NCBI GenBank assembly: GCA_037015955.1
Contig: CP143548.1
Location: 3,094,001 to 3,158,000 of the forward strand
Source of the DNA: Lachnospiraceae bacterium JLR.KK008
GTDB taxonomy: Bacteria; Bacillota; Clostridia; Lachnospirales; Lachnospiraceae
DNA length: 64,000 nucleotides
Direction: 5' to 3'
Part shown: piece after piece, positions 8,795 to 16,713 of the stretch
How positions within the stretch are numbered: position 1 is the first letter of the stretch
How the letters are laid out: each line of letters begins with the position of its first letter
Translations under genes and position numbers: made by a program
Notes under the pieces: model-generated
Seen by the model: only the letters and a program-made list of their open reading frames with translations
Databases searched by the model: none
Told to the model about the DNA's origin: nothing

Positions 8795-9040
8795 ATGAGA
8801 TATGTGCCGAAAGGTGTCTGCTCTAAAGCGATAGATATTGATGTAAACAATGGTGTAATACAGTCCGTATCTTTTTCCGGAGGCTGCAACGGTAATCTTC
8901 AGGGGATTTCCAGTCTGGTACAGGGAATGAAGATCGAGGAAGCTATCTCCCGGTTAAAAGGAATCAAATGCGGCTATAAATCTACTTCCTGCCCCGACCA
9001 GCTTGCACAGGCGCTGGAATCCATACTACAGAGTAACTAG
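8795..9040 (+). CDS. TSCPD-domain protein (TIGR03905 family)
   Basis: An 81-residue protein whose C-terminal part has the STSCPDQLAQAL signature that names the TSCPD domain, a module also found at the end of vitamin B12-dependent ribonucleotide reductases. Three other cysteines (VCSKA, GGCNG, IKCGY) suggest metal binding. Stand-alone versions have no established function. The start at 8795 is chosen for its AGGAGG site; an earlier in-frame start has none. It precedes murG by 8 bases and is almost certainly cotranslated with it. Confidence 0.85.
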   Translation: MRYVPKGVCSKAIDIDVNNGVIQSVSFSGGCNGNLQGISSLVQGMKIEEAISRLKGIKCGYKSTSCPDQLAQALESILQSN

Positions 9041-9048
9041 GAGGAATT

Positions 9049-10113
9049 ATGAGAAAAATCGTCTTAACAGGCGGTGGAACTGCAGGTCATGTTACTCCAA
9101 ATATTGCTCTCCTGCCTGCCTTGAAAGAAGCGAATTACGAAGTTCACTATATAGGTTCCTATAATGGTATTGAGAAAAAACTGATCGAAGACTACGACAT
9201 TCCTTATTATGGTATTTCCACCGGAAAATTTCGCAGATATTTTGATCTTAAAAATTTTACGGATCCGATCCGAATCGTAAAAGGTTATGCCGAAGCAAGA
9301 AAGATCTTAAAAGAGATAAACCCGGATGTCATCTTTTCCAAAGGTGGTTTTGTATCTGTCCCCGTTGTGCGGGCAGCCTGTTCTCTTGATATTCCCTGTA
9401 TCATCCACGAATCAGATATGACACCCGGTCTTGCCAATAAACTCTGTATTCCAGTGGCCAAAAAAGTGTGCTGTAATTTCCCGGAAACATTGCAGATGCT
9501 CCCGGAAGATAAGGCGGTTCTCACCGGTTCCCCGATCCGCGCAGAACTCAGACAGGGAAACCGTATCGCTGCTCTTGATTTATGTGGATTTACAGCCAAT
9601 AAACCGGTAATCATGGTCATTGGCGGCAGTCTTGGCGCCGCTTCTGTCAATAAGGTTGTCCGGGAGGCCTTGCCAAAGCTCCTGGAAGATTTTCAGATTA
9701 TTCATATATGTGGAAAAGAAAAAGTGGATAATCTTCTTCTCAATATACCCGGTTACAAACAGTTTGAATATGTAAAATCTGAATTAAAAGATCTTTTTGC
9801 ACTCACAGATGTGGTCATTTCCCGTGCAGGAGCGAATGCGATCTGTGAACTTCTCGCGTTAAAAATACCAAATGTGTTGATTCCTCTTTCTGCAAAGAGC
9901 AGCCGGGGCGATCAGATCTTGAATGCCCGCTCGTTTGAGTCTCAGGGTTTCAGTCTCGTTATCGATGAAGATGACCTTGCCGACTCTGTTCTTGTCGAAA
10001 AAGTACGAGAAGTTTACTGTTCGCGGCAGATTTATATTGATGCGATGGGAAAAAGCGACCAACTCAGCTCAATCCAAAGTATTATGAAACTGATCAATGA
10101 AACAGTCTCATAA
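9049..10113 (+). CDS. murG: Undecaprenyl-PP-MurNAc-pentapeptide GlcNAc transferase
   Basis: Adds GlcNAc to lipid I to make lipid II at the inner face of the membrane, the last cytosolic step of peptidoglycan synthesis. The 354-residue GT-B protein shows the N-terminal glycine loop TGGGTAGHVTPN, the HESDMTPGLANKL acceptor region (commonly HEQN in the family), a second glycine loop IGGSLGAASVN, and the UDP-GlcNAc pocket SRAGANAICELLAL. AGGAGG precedes the ATG. It is away from the usual division/cell-wall cluster and pairs instead with a small TSCPD gene. Confidence 0.96.
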   Translation: MRKIVLTGGGTAGHVTPNIALLPALKEANYEVHYIGSYNGIEKKLIEDYDIPYYGISTGKFRRYFDLKNFTDPIRIVKGYAEARKILKEINPDVIFSKGGFVSVPVVRAACSLDIPCIIHESDMTPGLANKLCIPVAKKVCCNFPETLQMLPEDKAVLTGSPIRAELRQGNRIAALDLCGFTANKPVIMVIGGSLGAASVNKVVREALPKLLEDFQIIHICGKEKVDNLLLNIPGYKQFEYVKSELKDLFALTDVVISRAGANAICELLALKIPNVLIPLSAKSSRGDQILNARSFESQGFSLVIDEDDLADSVLVEKVREVYCSRQIYIDAMGKSDQLSSIQSIMKLINETVS

Positions 10114-10127
10114 TCCCAGGCAATTTC

Positions 10128-10153
10128 ATTTCTTATAATAAGTAATAAGAAAT
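10128..10153. repeat. AT-rich inverted repeat after murG
   Basis: Perfect 9-base arms ATTTCTTAT (10128-10136) and ATAAGAAAT (10145-10153) around an 8-base loop. It has no T-run and may only assist the terminator that follows. Confidence 0.5.
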
Positions 10154-10183
10154 TGTGCGCTGTAAATATTAATTTTATAAAAT

Positions 10184-10222
10184 AAACGGATTCCAGTCTG
10201 CACATGGAATCCGTTTTTATTA
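10184..10222. terminator. Bidirectional terminator between murG and the HIT gene
   Basis: A perfect 12-base-pair stem (10184-10195 with 10205-10216, arm AAACGGATTCCA) with a 9-base loop and T-rich tails on both strands, between convergent genes. Confidence 0.9.
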
Positions 10223-10639
10223 TTGTCCTGTAATCTGTTTCCGTATTTCTTCCAATTCTTCCTCACTAGGCTGACCCGGTGTCCAGCCAATCTTAATCCT
10301 CTGCCCGTCGCCTTTATATCTTGGAATCAAATGTACGTGAAAATGGAATACCGTCTGTCCGGCCACCTCTCCGTTGTTCTGTACTAAATTAAACCCATCA
10401 CAGGAAAGTCTATCTGTCATGATACCCGCCATTTTCTTAGCCAGCTTCATCACTTTTGCCGCTGTTTCATCAGACAGCGCATATAAATCTGCAAAATGAT
10501 CTTTTGGTAACATCAGCGCATGTCCTTTTGCCGCCGGTCCCAAATCGAGAATGACCCGAAAGTCTTCGTCTTCATACAATGTTTTGGATGGGATCTCCCC
10601 ATTTGCTATTTTACAGAAAATACAGCTTTCCTCTCTCAT
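10220..10639 (-). CDS. HIT-family nucleotide hydrolase/transferase
   Basis: A 139-residue histidine-triad protein; the motif HFHVHLIP near residue 100 holds the active-site histidines. N-terminal CIFCKIANGEIPS gives two of the zinc-type cysteines common in Hint-like members. Such proteins cleave nucleoside phosphoramidates or related nucleotides; the physiological substrate is unknown. An AAGGAG site precedes the ATG, and it follows the flavodoxin-SCP2 gene by 19 bases. Confidence 0.93.
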   Translation of the reverse strand: MREESCIFCKIANGEIPSKTLYEDEDFRVILDLGPAAKGHALMLPKDHFADLYALSDETAAKVMKLAKKMAGIMTDRLSCDGFNLVQNNGEVAGQTVFHFHVHLIPRYKGDGQRIKIGWTPGQPSEEELEEIRKQITGQ

Positions 10640-10658
10640 CTCTCTGCTCCTTCACTGA

Positions 10659-11651
10659 TTACTGAAATACGAACATTTGATCCAATGCACGAAGAAGTTT
10701 AAAATCTCCCTTCGTCTTCATGTTTCCACTCATAAATGCTTTCTGAAATGTCATTTTAGAGAAGACAATGTCATTCATCGTGTCGCTGCTTACTTTTATG
10801 TCAACATCCGCTTTGGCAACATTTCCATAATAACACTTAAAATGTGGTCCATCTACTTCGATAATAAAAATTTTCTCTCCGTCGTCAATCTGGAATCGAT
10901 AGACTGCCTTAATACCAGGTTCCGGCCTGAAACACCGCTCGAAATCTTCCACATAAGAAATGTCTTCGTCTTTCTCCTGGTTCTCCAGCAGCCCTTTGAA
11001 CAGATCCGTTAATTCCTGAATATCTTCCTTCTGCCTCTGCACGTAACTTTCATCCGACGCATACTGAGAAAGCTGCTCCAATTCCTGCGGCGCCAGATCG
11101 ATGTTTTTCGTCACAGATACCATCTGTTTGATTACCTGATTGCTGGCAGGAAATATTGCCGTCTTTTGATTGATCGTGCGATACATATTTTCGGCCTTTT
11201 TTTCGATGATCTTCATATAATTTTTATCCATCTCAAGACTGACCGTATCAGATATATATCCGCATATGCCACTACATGGCAATCCTCCCAAAATTTCCCA
11301 GGCAACAGAGAGATCAAGTTTTCCTTCCCGTTCTCCATACGTGGTAGACATTACTATCGGACACATATAAATCTGACTGATCTTCTCTTTATCCCCATAC
11401 AACCAGCAGGCATCCAAAAACTGGTGCATATATCCGCCGATACCATGCCACTCTACCGTTGACGCCAGAATAATGCCGTCCACATCTTTCAGCGTCTGTG
11501 GCAGGGTTGTAATACTGTTTTTCATCTCATATAAATTAAATCGCACAACTGTCACACGAAGCTCTTCTAAAACTTCCTGCATTTTATTGATTACATAAAG
11601 TGTCGGATCATCGATCAGACCACGTCCTCCGTAATATATATTGATCTTCAT
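10659..11651 (-). CDS. Flavodoxin/NAD(P)H-dependent FMN reductase-like protein with C-terminal SCP2 domain
   Basis: A 330-residue protein in two parts. Residues 1 to about 165 look like a flavodoxin fold (KINIYYGGRG opening; ILASTVEWHGIGGYMHQFLD matching the flavin loop of NADPH-dependent FMN reductases). Residues about 225-330 resemble an SCP2 sterol-carrier-type lipid-binding domain (AVYRFQIDD, then MTFQKAFMSGNMKTKGDF, the family's most recognisable segment). A flavin domain joined to a lipid-binding domain suggests a redox enzyme acting on a hydrophobic substrate. The reaction is not known. A TGNTATAAT promoter lies about 50 bases upstream. Confidence 0.8.
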   Translation of the reverse strand: MKINIYYGGRGLIDDPTLYVINKMQEVLEELRVTVVRFNLYEMKNSITTLPQTLKDVDGIILASTVEWHGIGGYMHQFLDACWLYGDKEKISQIYMCPIVMSTTYGEREGKLDLSVAWEILGGLPCSGICGYISDTVSLEMDKNYMKIIEKKAENMYRTINQKTAIFPASNQVIKQMVSVTKNIDLAPQELEQLSQYASDESYVQRQKEDIQELTDLFKGLLENQEKDEDISYVEDFERCFRPEPGIKAVYRFQIDDGEKIFIIEVDGPHFKCYYGNVAKADVDIKVSSDTMNDIVFSKMTFQKAFMSGNMKTKGDFKLLRALDQMFVFQ

Positions 11652-11701
11652 CCACTCATATCTCCTGAAAATAGCTGAATTATCCCTGTTTACTAACGCT
11701 C

Positions 11702-11710
11702 ATTATATCA
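11702..11710 (-). promoter_or_regulatory. Extended -10 promoter for the flavodoxin-SCP2 gene
   Basis: On the minus strand TGATATAAT, an extended -10 with consensus hexamer at 11707-11702; the -35 region (ATGACG, 17 bases upstream) is weak. Confidence 0.45.
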
Positions 11711-11733
11711 CACTTTTTTTACTCCGTCATCTT

Positions 11734-13116
11734 TTAACGAAAAACAAACTCTGCCTTTCCAAACTGAAGCAGATCTCCCCTTTTCAGTTTTATTCTCTCA
11801 TGGGGCTCCAAAGGGAGGTCATTAAGAAGTGTACCATTGGTGGAGTGTAAATCCTCGATATAGATGATTCCCTCTTCTTCTGTCAGTTTTGCGTGAATTC
11901 TACTGACAGTATGTTCCTTTACTGCAAGATTCACCCGTTCCTTTTCTTTTCCAATCAAAAAGGGATAAGATGGAATCGGATATTCTTTTTCTGCTCCTTT
12001 TTTCCTCTCGATCAGACTATATTCCCGGTTTAATAACGATTTTCCTACATAGATGGTTCTGCCATCTGCCTGTTCTGTAATATTCCCGGATGAATTTTCA
12101 TGAAATTTTTCTTCCGTGTATGGTGTCTTTTCCATTTCCCATTGCCACAACTCCGTTTCTTCTCGGAAAGAATCTCTCCTGTTATCATAATTTGCTCCAC
12201 CTTGGGCTCTGTCCTTTGTTTTCTCTCTCCGCTCTCTTGCGCATCCCCAAACAGAAATGATCATTCCTGAAACAAAAAACAATGACGATATTGCAATCCA
12301 CAAAATTTTTTCTCTGTTTGTAAAAATAAAATAATAATCTGCAAGTACAAGAAAAGCGACTGATAACAAAGCCATGATCACACTGACAAGACCGGCTTCT
12401 GTTTTTTTCCCGTTTTTACTATTCCAGAAATCTGTTTTTTTCATTCCCTCACAGAACTTTAATTCCTTTTCTATTTCCGTATCGATTGTTGTTCCTGTCA
12501 GCGTTTTCCTGCCAGCGTATGAATTTTCTTCTTTTTCCTCTTTTGTTTCTTGCATTTCTTGTCTGTCTTCTCTGTTTCTTTCCAGACGATCTTGCAGCTC
12601 GCGCACAGAAATCTGTTCTCTGCCTGCGCTATCATAAAAGAAATAGGCAAGTTCCGCTGTCTCTGTCTCTTCATGGTTGACCCTCTCCAGTACAAACTGT
12701 GCCAGTTTTATCATGCTGCTCTCTTCTCTCTCCTCTGTCAGATCAAAAAGAAACGCAGCCTTTCCAGTATCCATATTTATATACAGGTATTCCGGTTCAA
12801 AACAGAGTTGTCTTCCATCAAGCAAATATTTTTCCACTTCACTTATAACAGTTATTACTTGCAAAAGCAGAGTATGCAGATCACTGTAACTCATTTCCTT
12901 TACCGAATAGACCTGTTCCAATGTATGAAAAGAACTAATCTCATACCATACTTCCCGTTGACCTTCTGTCAGCCGCACCTCACATTTTGCCAGCCCTTTT
13001 ATATTACTTCTCAGTATCATTTGTCCGCAGTAACTATCGATTAAATTTTTATTACAATCCTCTGCGATCATATAACTTCTTTGCAACTCTTTTCGATACT
13101 TTATATTACCTTTCAT
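11734..13116 (-). CDS. FHA-domain protein with N-terminal DUF6382, end of the Tad operon
   Basis: A 460-residue protein started at 13116, where ATG overlaps the TadE stop codon (ATGA) behind an AGGAAG site. Residues 1 to about 190 match the DUF6382 type (YMIAEDCNKNLIDSYCGQMI). Two hydrophobic helices lie about 247-293, then a charged linker, and a C-terminal FHA domain (about 385-460) with the SRIHAKL and HSTNGTLLND motifs that bind phosphothreonine. No Ser/Thr kinase is in the window. Its place as the last gene of the Tad operon suggests a phosphorylation-dependent scaffold at the pilus base; this is inferred. Confidence 0.85.
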   Translation of the reverse strand: MKGNIKYRKELQRSYMIAEDCNKNLIDSYCGQMILRSNIKGLAKCEVRLTEGQREVWYEISSFHTLEQVYSVKEMSYSDLHTLLLQVITVISEVEKYLLDGRQLCFEPEYLYINMDTGKAAFLFDLTEEREESSMIKLAQFVLERVNHEETETAELAYFFYDSAGREQISVRELQDRLERNREDRQEMQETKEEKEENSYAGRKTLTGTTIDTEIEKELKFCEGMKKTDFWNSKNGKKTEAGLVSVIMALLSVAFLVLADYYFIFTNREKILWIAISSLFFVSGMIISVWGCARERREKTKDRAQGGANYDNRRDSFREETELWQWEMEKTPYTEEKFHENSSGNITEQADGRTIYVGKSLLNREYSLIERKKGAEKEYPIPSYPFLIGKEKERVNLAVKEHTVSRIHAKLTEEEGIIYIEDLHSTNGTLLNDLPLEPHERIKLKRGDLLQFGKAEFVFR

Positions 13117-13595
13117 CTCTTCCTTTCTTCCTGAAGCCAGTCCCATATTCCCTTTGTTTTTCTGCAGTTTCTAATAAAAGTGACCGGCTGCCACTTTTGT
13201 GCACTCTGTTTCTGTTTCCCTTTCCAAATGGACTGAAAAAATTGCCCGGCAGGCGCATACATATTAAGTTCTGTGCTGACAGTAACGGTTCCCCATGTCA
13301 CATTTTTCTCATTCTTTGCACTACCACATACAATTTTCTTTTCCACACTGTGTTCATATTTTTTCTCTGCCAGCTCTCTTTTTTCCTCTACTGTACCTGC
13401 CAGTCTCTCTGTACGGAGAGCCGTGCAGTAGCTTCCCTGTAACATAACACTTTGATCGTAAAGAAAAAAAGACAGGTAAAGCAAATTCCAGATCAGAAAC
13501 ACAATCAGTGGCAGCAGATACGCCGCCTCTATCGTATATCCCGCTTTCAGTTTTCGTTTTTGTCCACTTTGTAGTTTTTTCTCAATCCGGAACAT
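13113..13595 (-). CDS. TadE-like minor pseudopilin
   Basis: A 160-residue bitopic protein. A short basic N-terminus (RKLKAG) leads into YTIEAAYLLPLIVFLIW, the prepilin-like signature with a glutamate five residues after a glycine cleavage site, then one membrane helix and an extracytoplasmic domain. TadE/TadF proteins of this kind are minor components of Flp pili. It follows the second prepilin peptidase by 9 bases with a GAGGAGG site, and its stop overlaps the FHA gene's ATG. Confidence 0.78.
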   Translation of the reverse strand: MFRIEKKLQSGQKRKLKAGYTIEAAYLLPLIVFLIWNLLYLSFFLYDQSVMLQGSYCTALRTERLAGTVEEKRELAEKKYEHSVEKKIVCGSAKNEKNVTWGTVTVSTELNMYAPAGQFFQSIWKGKQKQSAQKWQPVTFIRNCRKTKGIWDWLQEERKR

Positions 13596-13604
13596 TTTTC
13601 CTCC

Positions 13605-14039
13605 TCATACTATTATCAGTGATAAGATCTGTATCAGAAACGCTGCCATCAAAAATGGTACGAATGGCAATGTCGTCTTTCTTTCAACCTTTCCTGTAAA
13701 AAACAACACAATCGTACATATGGCACATAAGAAAAGCCCCACAAGAAACAAACTTATATTTTCAATGCCCGTCAAGAATAATCCTGTCACAGTGATTATC
13801 AGCCCGTCTCCATAACCAATCTGTTCCCCGGAAAACTTTGCAAATAATAATATGACCAGACCTGGTATCATTCCCGTGATCCATATTTGCCAGGCAGCAT
13901 GAAATATGATATTTATCAATATTCCGATAGTACCAAAGAAAAAGAGCCATCCCACTTCTATTTTTCTGGTTTTTATATCCTGCCAGGTGCCAATCAATAA
14001 AAATACAACTGTCAGCCCATAGCGGAGCATCTGCTGCAT
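13605..14039 (-). CDS. A24 prepilin peptidase (second copy in the locus)
   Basis: A 144-residue membrane aspartyl protease with about five helices. Both catalytic aspartates are present: WQDIKTRKI near residue 20 and the GYGDG (GxGD) motif near residue 77. It lacks the N-terminal methyltransferase and zinc region of long PilD enzymes, like other TadV/CpaA-type peptidases. It would cleave the leaders of Flp and TadE-type prepilins. The start at 14039 has GGAGG 9 bases upstream and overlaps the previous gene by 28 bases. A sister gene opens the operon (20941-21369). Confidence 0.85.
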   Translation of the reverse strand: MQQMLRYGLTVVFLLIGTWQDIKTRKIEVGWLFFFGTIGILINIIFHAAWQIWITGMIPGLVILLFAKFSGEQIGYGDGLIITVTGLFLTGIENISLFLVGLFLCAICTIVLFFTGKVERKTTLPFVPFLMAAFLIQILSLIIV

Positions 14040-14980
14040 GGCCGTCTACCTCCAGTCTCTGAAATTGGAATTGTATATATCGTTCTCTTTAATCCATTGC
14101 ATTGTAAGTTTGTATGATAACGATTACCCTGATCTGTCAGATAAACACTGCCTGTAGGATGTTTCCCACAGTTTTCACAAGGATAATATTTCTCTCCACT
14201 GTCATTTCTGAGAACACCCAGACTGTCTGTATTTACGGACCGGATCGAAAGAACGAGATGGGTACAATTTCTATTTTTATGGTATACCGTACCTGTCTCT
14301 GTGACGAAGACCAGTTCCTCTTCCTCATTCTCCTGTCCGTCATATTCGAGTCGATATCCGGTCCATGCTTTCATCTGACAGCTGTTTGCCATTGTAAATT
14401 CTGAAAACCCCAACAGATCTATTAAAGGTCTTACCTTATAGGAGAGTATGAGATTCACCATGTCCTGAGCATCTTCCTGCCCTTCATAAACAAGGTGAAT
14501 GCCACTGCTGCCTCCTTCTATTACAGAATGGTCAAGATATTCTCTCCCCGCCCTCTCTATCACTTTTGATCGCAGATATGCCTGTTCCAGAAAAATAAAA
14601 ACCTCTGAATCCATTTCCGCACCGATAGTCTCATAGGCATAGGCCTCTAAAGATGCCTGTGTAATCTCCTGATGCAGCGCTGCTTCCAGTGCACTGTGAA
14701 GTTGTAGAATACTGATAATCGAAATGATCTGAATGCAGAAAAACAGGAATAGTGGAAGAACACAGGCAGCCTCCACCGCAATACTGCTCTGTAAAGGAGG
14801 AAAGAGAGACACGTTCCTTCCGGTACAAATGATATGTTTTAGAAAATAATTTTGCTTTTTATAATACTTGTTACAATCAGGATACTGTGAAATATTTGGA
14901 CATGATTGGGGGCCTGTCCAACTGAGATTGTTTGATAGAACTCCTTTCCGAGAAATTTTTGTGATCCGAAAGAAACGCAT
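14012..14980 (-). CDS. TadE-type pseudopilin with duplicated C-terminal Cys-rich (Ada-like) modules
   Basis: A 322-residue protein. About 55 polar residues precede a prepilin-like segment (QSSIAVEAACVLPLFLFFC, about 65-85) with a glutamate at the expected place and one membrane helix. A TadE-like extracytoplasmic part follows. The end holds two similar modules: VYHKNRNCTHL ... YYPCENC (about 232-273) and RYHTNLQCNGL ... PCSRC (about 285-318), each giving His, Cys and a CxxC pair as in Ada-type metal-binding domains. The long pre-helix region is unusual for TadE. A strong AGGAGGGAGGAG site precedes the ATG. Confidence 0.75.
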   Translation of the reverse strand: MRFFRITKISRKGVLSNNLSWTGPQSCPNISQYPDCNKYYKKQNYFLKHIICTGRNVSLFPPLQSSIAVEAACVLPLFLFFCIQIISIISILQLHSALEAALHQEITQASLEAYAYETIGAEMDSEVFIFLEQAYLRSKVIERAGREYLDHSVIEGGSSGIHLVYEGQEDAQDMVNLILSYKVRPLIDLLGFSEFTMANSCQMKAWTGYRLEYDGQENEEEELVFVTETGTVYHKNRNCTHLVLSIRSVNTDSLGVLRNDSGEKYYPCENCGKHPTGSVYLTDQGNRYHTNLQCNGLKRTIYTIPISETGGRRPCSRCSAMG

Positions 14981-15000
14981 CTCTCCTCCCTCCTTTCCTT

Positions 15001-16443
15001 TTATTTAAGATACCCTGCCGTCCTCTTGATCAGACAACTGTACCCTGTACCAGAACGAATCGTCATCTCCGCAGTAAAACTGTGAATACATTGATCCATA
15101 CGAAAGTTCTCATTCCCTGGTGTCTGTCTGATATTCATTTCAATAATATCCATAAAACGCAGGTTCCTCTGCTTTTTGTCCGAAACAGCCAAAAGTACAT
15201 GCAAATATTGTTCATAAGAAAGCCCTTCCCCGGTACTCTCATCTTCTACTTCCAGCTTTAAGGCATTTTTGAGGCTGAGCTTCCAACTATCCCCGTCTTT
15301 CCAGATCGGTACACTGCCGCCATTTAACAGAATTGTCACATCATTGACACTCTCCGCATAAGCCCAGCCAATTAACAGAGACAATTTGATCAAATCCTTT
15401 AACTCCGGAAAGAAGATCACAACTGCCAATGCGGAAGCTACCGCCTCTGCCTGCGCTTGTTTCCCGGAATCACTTAACAGATAAATAAAGTTTGCCGTTT
15501 CCCGTATGACAAGTAATTGATTTACGACATTCTGCAGATTTTCCCTGTCAGAACATTTTCCTGACAGTATATACTCCATCTCATAATCAAGACGAGACCC
15601 CTCTTTCAGATCCGTATACTTTCCACATGTTTCCATAATGTACTTTTGAAAGATCATATCTTCCGCTCCTGTTACGTCTTTCTCTCCTGACAGAAATCCG
15701 TCTCTTTCCTTATAATCTCTATGAGATATGTAATCCTCCAGACAAATTTCTTTATCTGATACCGCTTTCTCTTTTGTCACAGTTTTCAAAATACGAGAAC
15801 TTCCTCTTCTGCTGTTTATTTTATCAGCCGGATTATTGATTGGTATCTTTTTCTTTTTCCCTTCTTCATCTTCCACTGTCGTATCTACCGAACGAATTTT
15901 TTCTTCATTATCCTCCCTCATCCTCTCCATTTTGTCACTGATCAGTTCTTTCCTTTTTATTTCATCTGTATCTCTACTAATATGGGACAGTTTTTGAGAT
16001 AAATCGAGCAATTCATATCGATCCAACATATAATCGACAGCCTTTCTTTCCAAAACTTCCGCATTATCATCTAATGCGCCTGCTGCCTCCAGGATCAAAA
16101 TAGAGTCTGTGGATAATTGCAGTAAATCTCTGATTCCATCCGTGTAACTACTTTCTTCCAAATGAAAATTTTTATCCATGTAATGTAAAATATGTTGTTC
16201 CAGTAATTCATAGCCGGATTTTTCTGTTCCATAACCAATATCTATAAAAAAGAGCTCATATTGTTCCAGAAGTTCCCGGTTATATTCCGCTAATGCAGAT
16301 TGAAGCGCCATATCTGCCACACACTCTGCCTGGAATTGTACGGCATTTGTTCTAGCCGCTTCGATCACCGTAAACAATACGGAGATCATTATTACCAACA
16401 CCAGTGAAAGAAAAACTGTTATTTCTCCTTTCTGTTTTCTCAT
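15001..16443 (-). CDS. DUF5702 protein, large TadG-like pseudopilin
   Basis: A 480-residue protein with a short basic N-terminus (MRKQKGEITVFLSLVLVIMISV) that reads as a prepilin-type membrane anchor with Glu in place, followed by a long extracytoplasmic region (DUF5702). The start at 16443 is preferred to an adjacent TTG because the ATG overlaps the Flp stop (TGATG). Length and position recall TadG, the large minor component that anchors the Flp pilus to the envelope; that role is inferred. The middle (about residues 160-250) is highly charged and low in complexity. Confidence 0.75.
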   Translation of the reverse strand: MRKQKGEITVFLSLVLVIMISVLFTVIEAARTNAVQFQAECVADMALQSALAEYNRELLEQYELFFIDIGYGTEKSGYELLEQHILHYMDKNFHLEESSYTDGIRDLLQLSTDSILILEAAGALDDNAEVLERKAVDYMLDRYELLDLSQKLSHISRDTDEIKRKELISDKMERMREDNEEKIRSVDTTVEDEEGKKKKIPINNPADKINSRRGSSRILKTVTKEKAVSDKEICLEDYISHRDYKERDGFLSGEKDVTGAEDMIFQKYIMETCGKYTDLKEGSRLDYEMEYILSGKCSDRENLQNVVNQLLVIRETANFIYLLSDSGKQAQAEAVASALAVVIFFPELKDLIKLSLLIGWAYAESVNDVTILLNGGSVPIWKDGDSWKLSLKNALKLEVEDESTGEGLSYEQYLHVLLAVSDKKQRNLRFMDIIEMNIRQTPGNENFRMDQCIHSFTAEMTIRSGTGYSCLIKRTAGYLK

Positions 16444-16613
16444 CAATAGATACTACTGCTCTTTGTGGTTATTTGAGAGAAAATATCATTGACAAGTGCT
16501 GTAAGCTGATCTTTAAAAATAATGACAAGCGTAATCAGTACAACCAAAATCAATATCATTTCTACGGTTCCAATTCCTTCTTCTTCTTTTAAAAATCGAA
16601 TTAATGTACTCAT
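16443..16613 (-). CDS. Flp-type type IVb pilin
   Basis: A 56-residue pilin, the likely major subunit. The basic leader MSTLIRFLKEEEG is followed by IGTVEMILILVVLITLVI, placing glutamate at +5 of the mature protein if cleavage occurs after the glycine, as in Flp/TadV systems. Aromatic Tyr at +6 is replaced by Met, as in other clostridial Flp1 proteins. AGGAAA lies 7 bases before the ATG at 16613; longer in-frame readings lack a ribosome site. A 100-base gap separates it from tadC. Confidence 0.85.
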   Translation of the reverse strand: MSTLIRFLKEEEGIGTVEMILILVVLITLVIIFKDQLTALVNDIFSQITTKSSSIY

Positions 16614-16713
16614 ATTATTTTTCCTTTCCTGTTCAGCCTCTTTATTGTTATCTGCATCTTTTAATTCTTTTTGGTTTATTTTTTCCCTAATCTGTTTCTT
16701 TTCGCCTGCTCTT

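Noticed and set aside
13605-14039. Second prepilin peptidase as a pseudogene
   Set aside because: Both catalytic aspartates, the helices and a ribosome site are intact.
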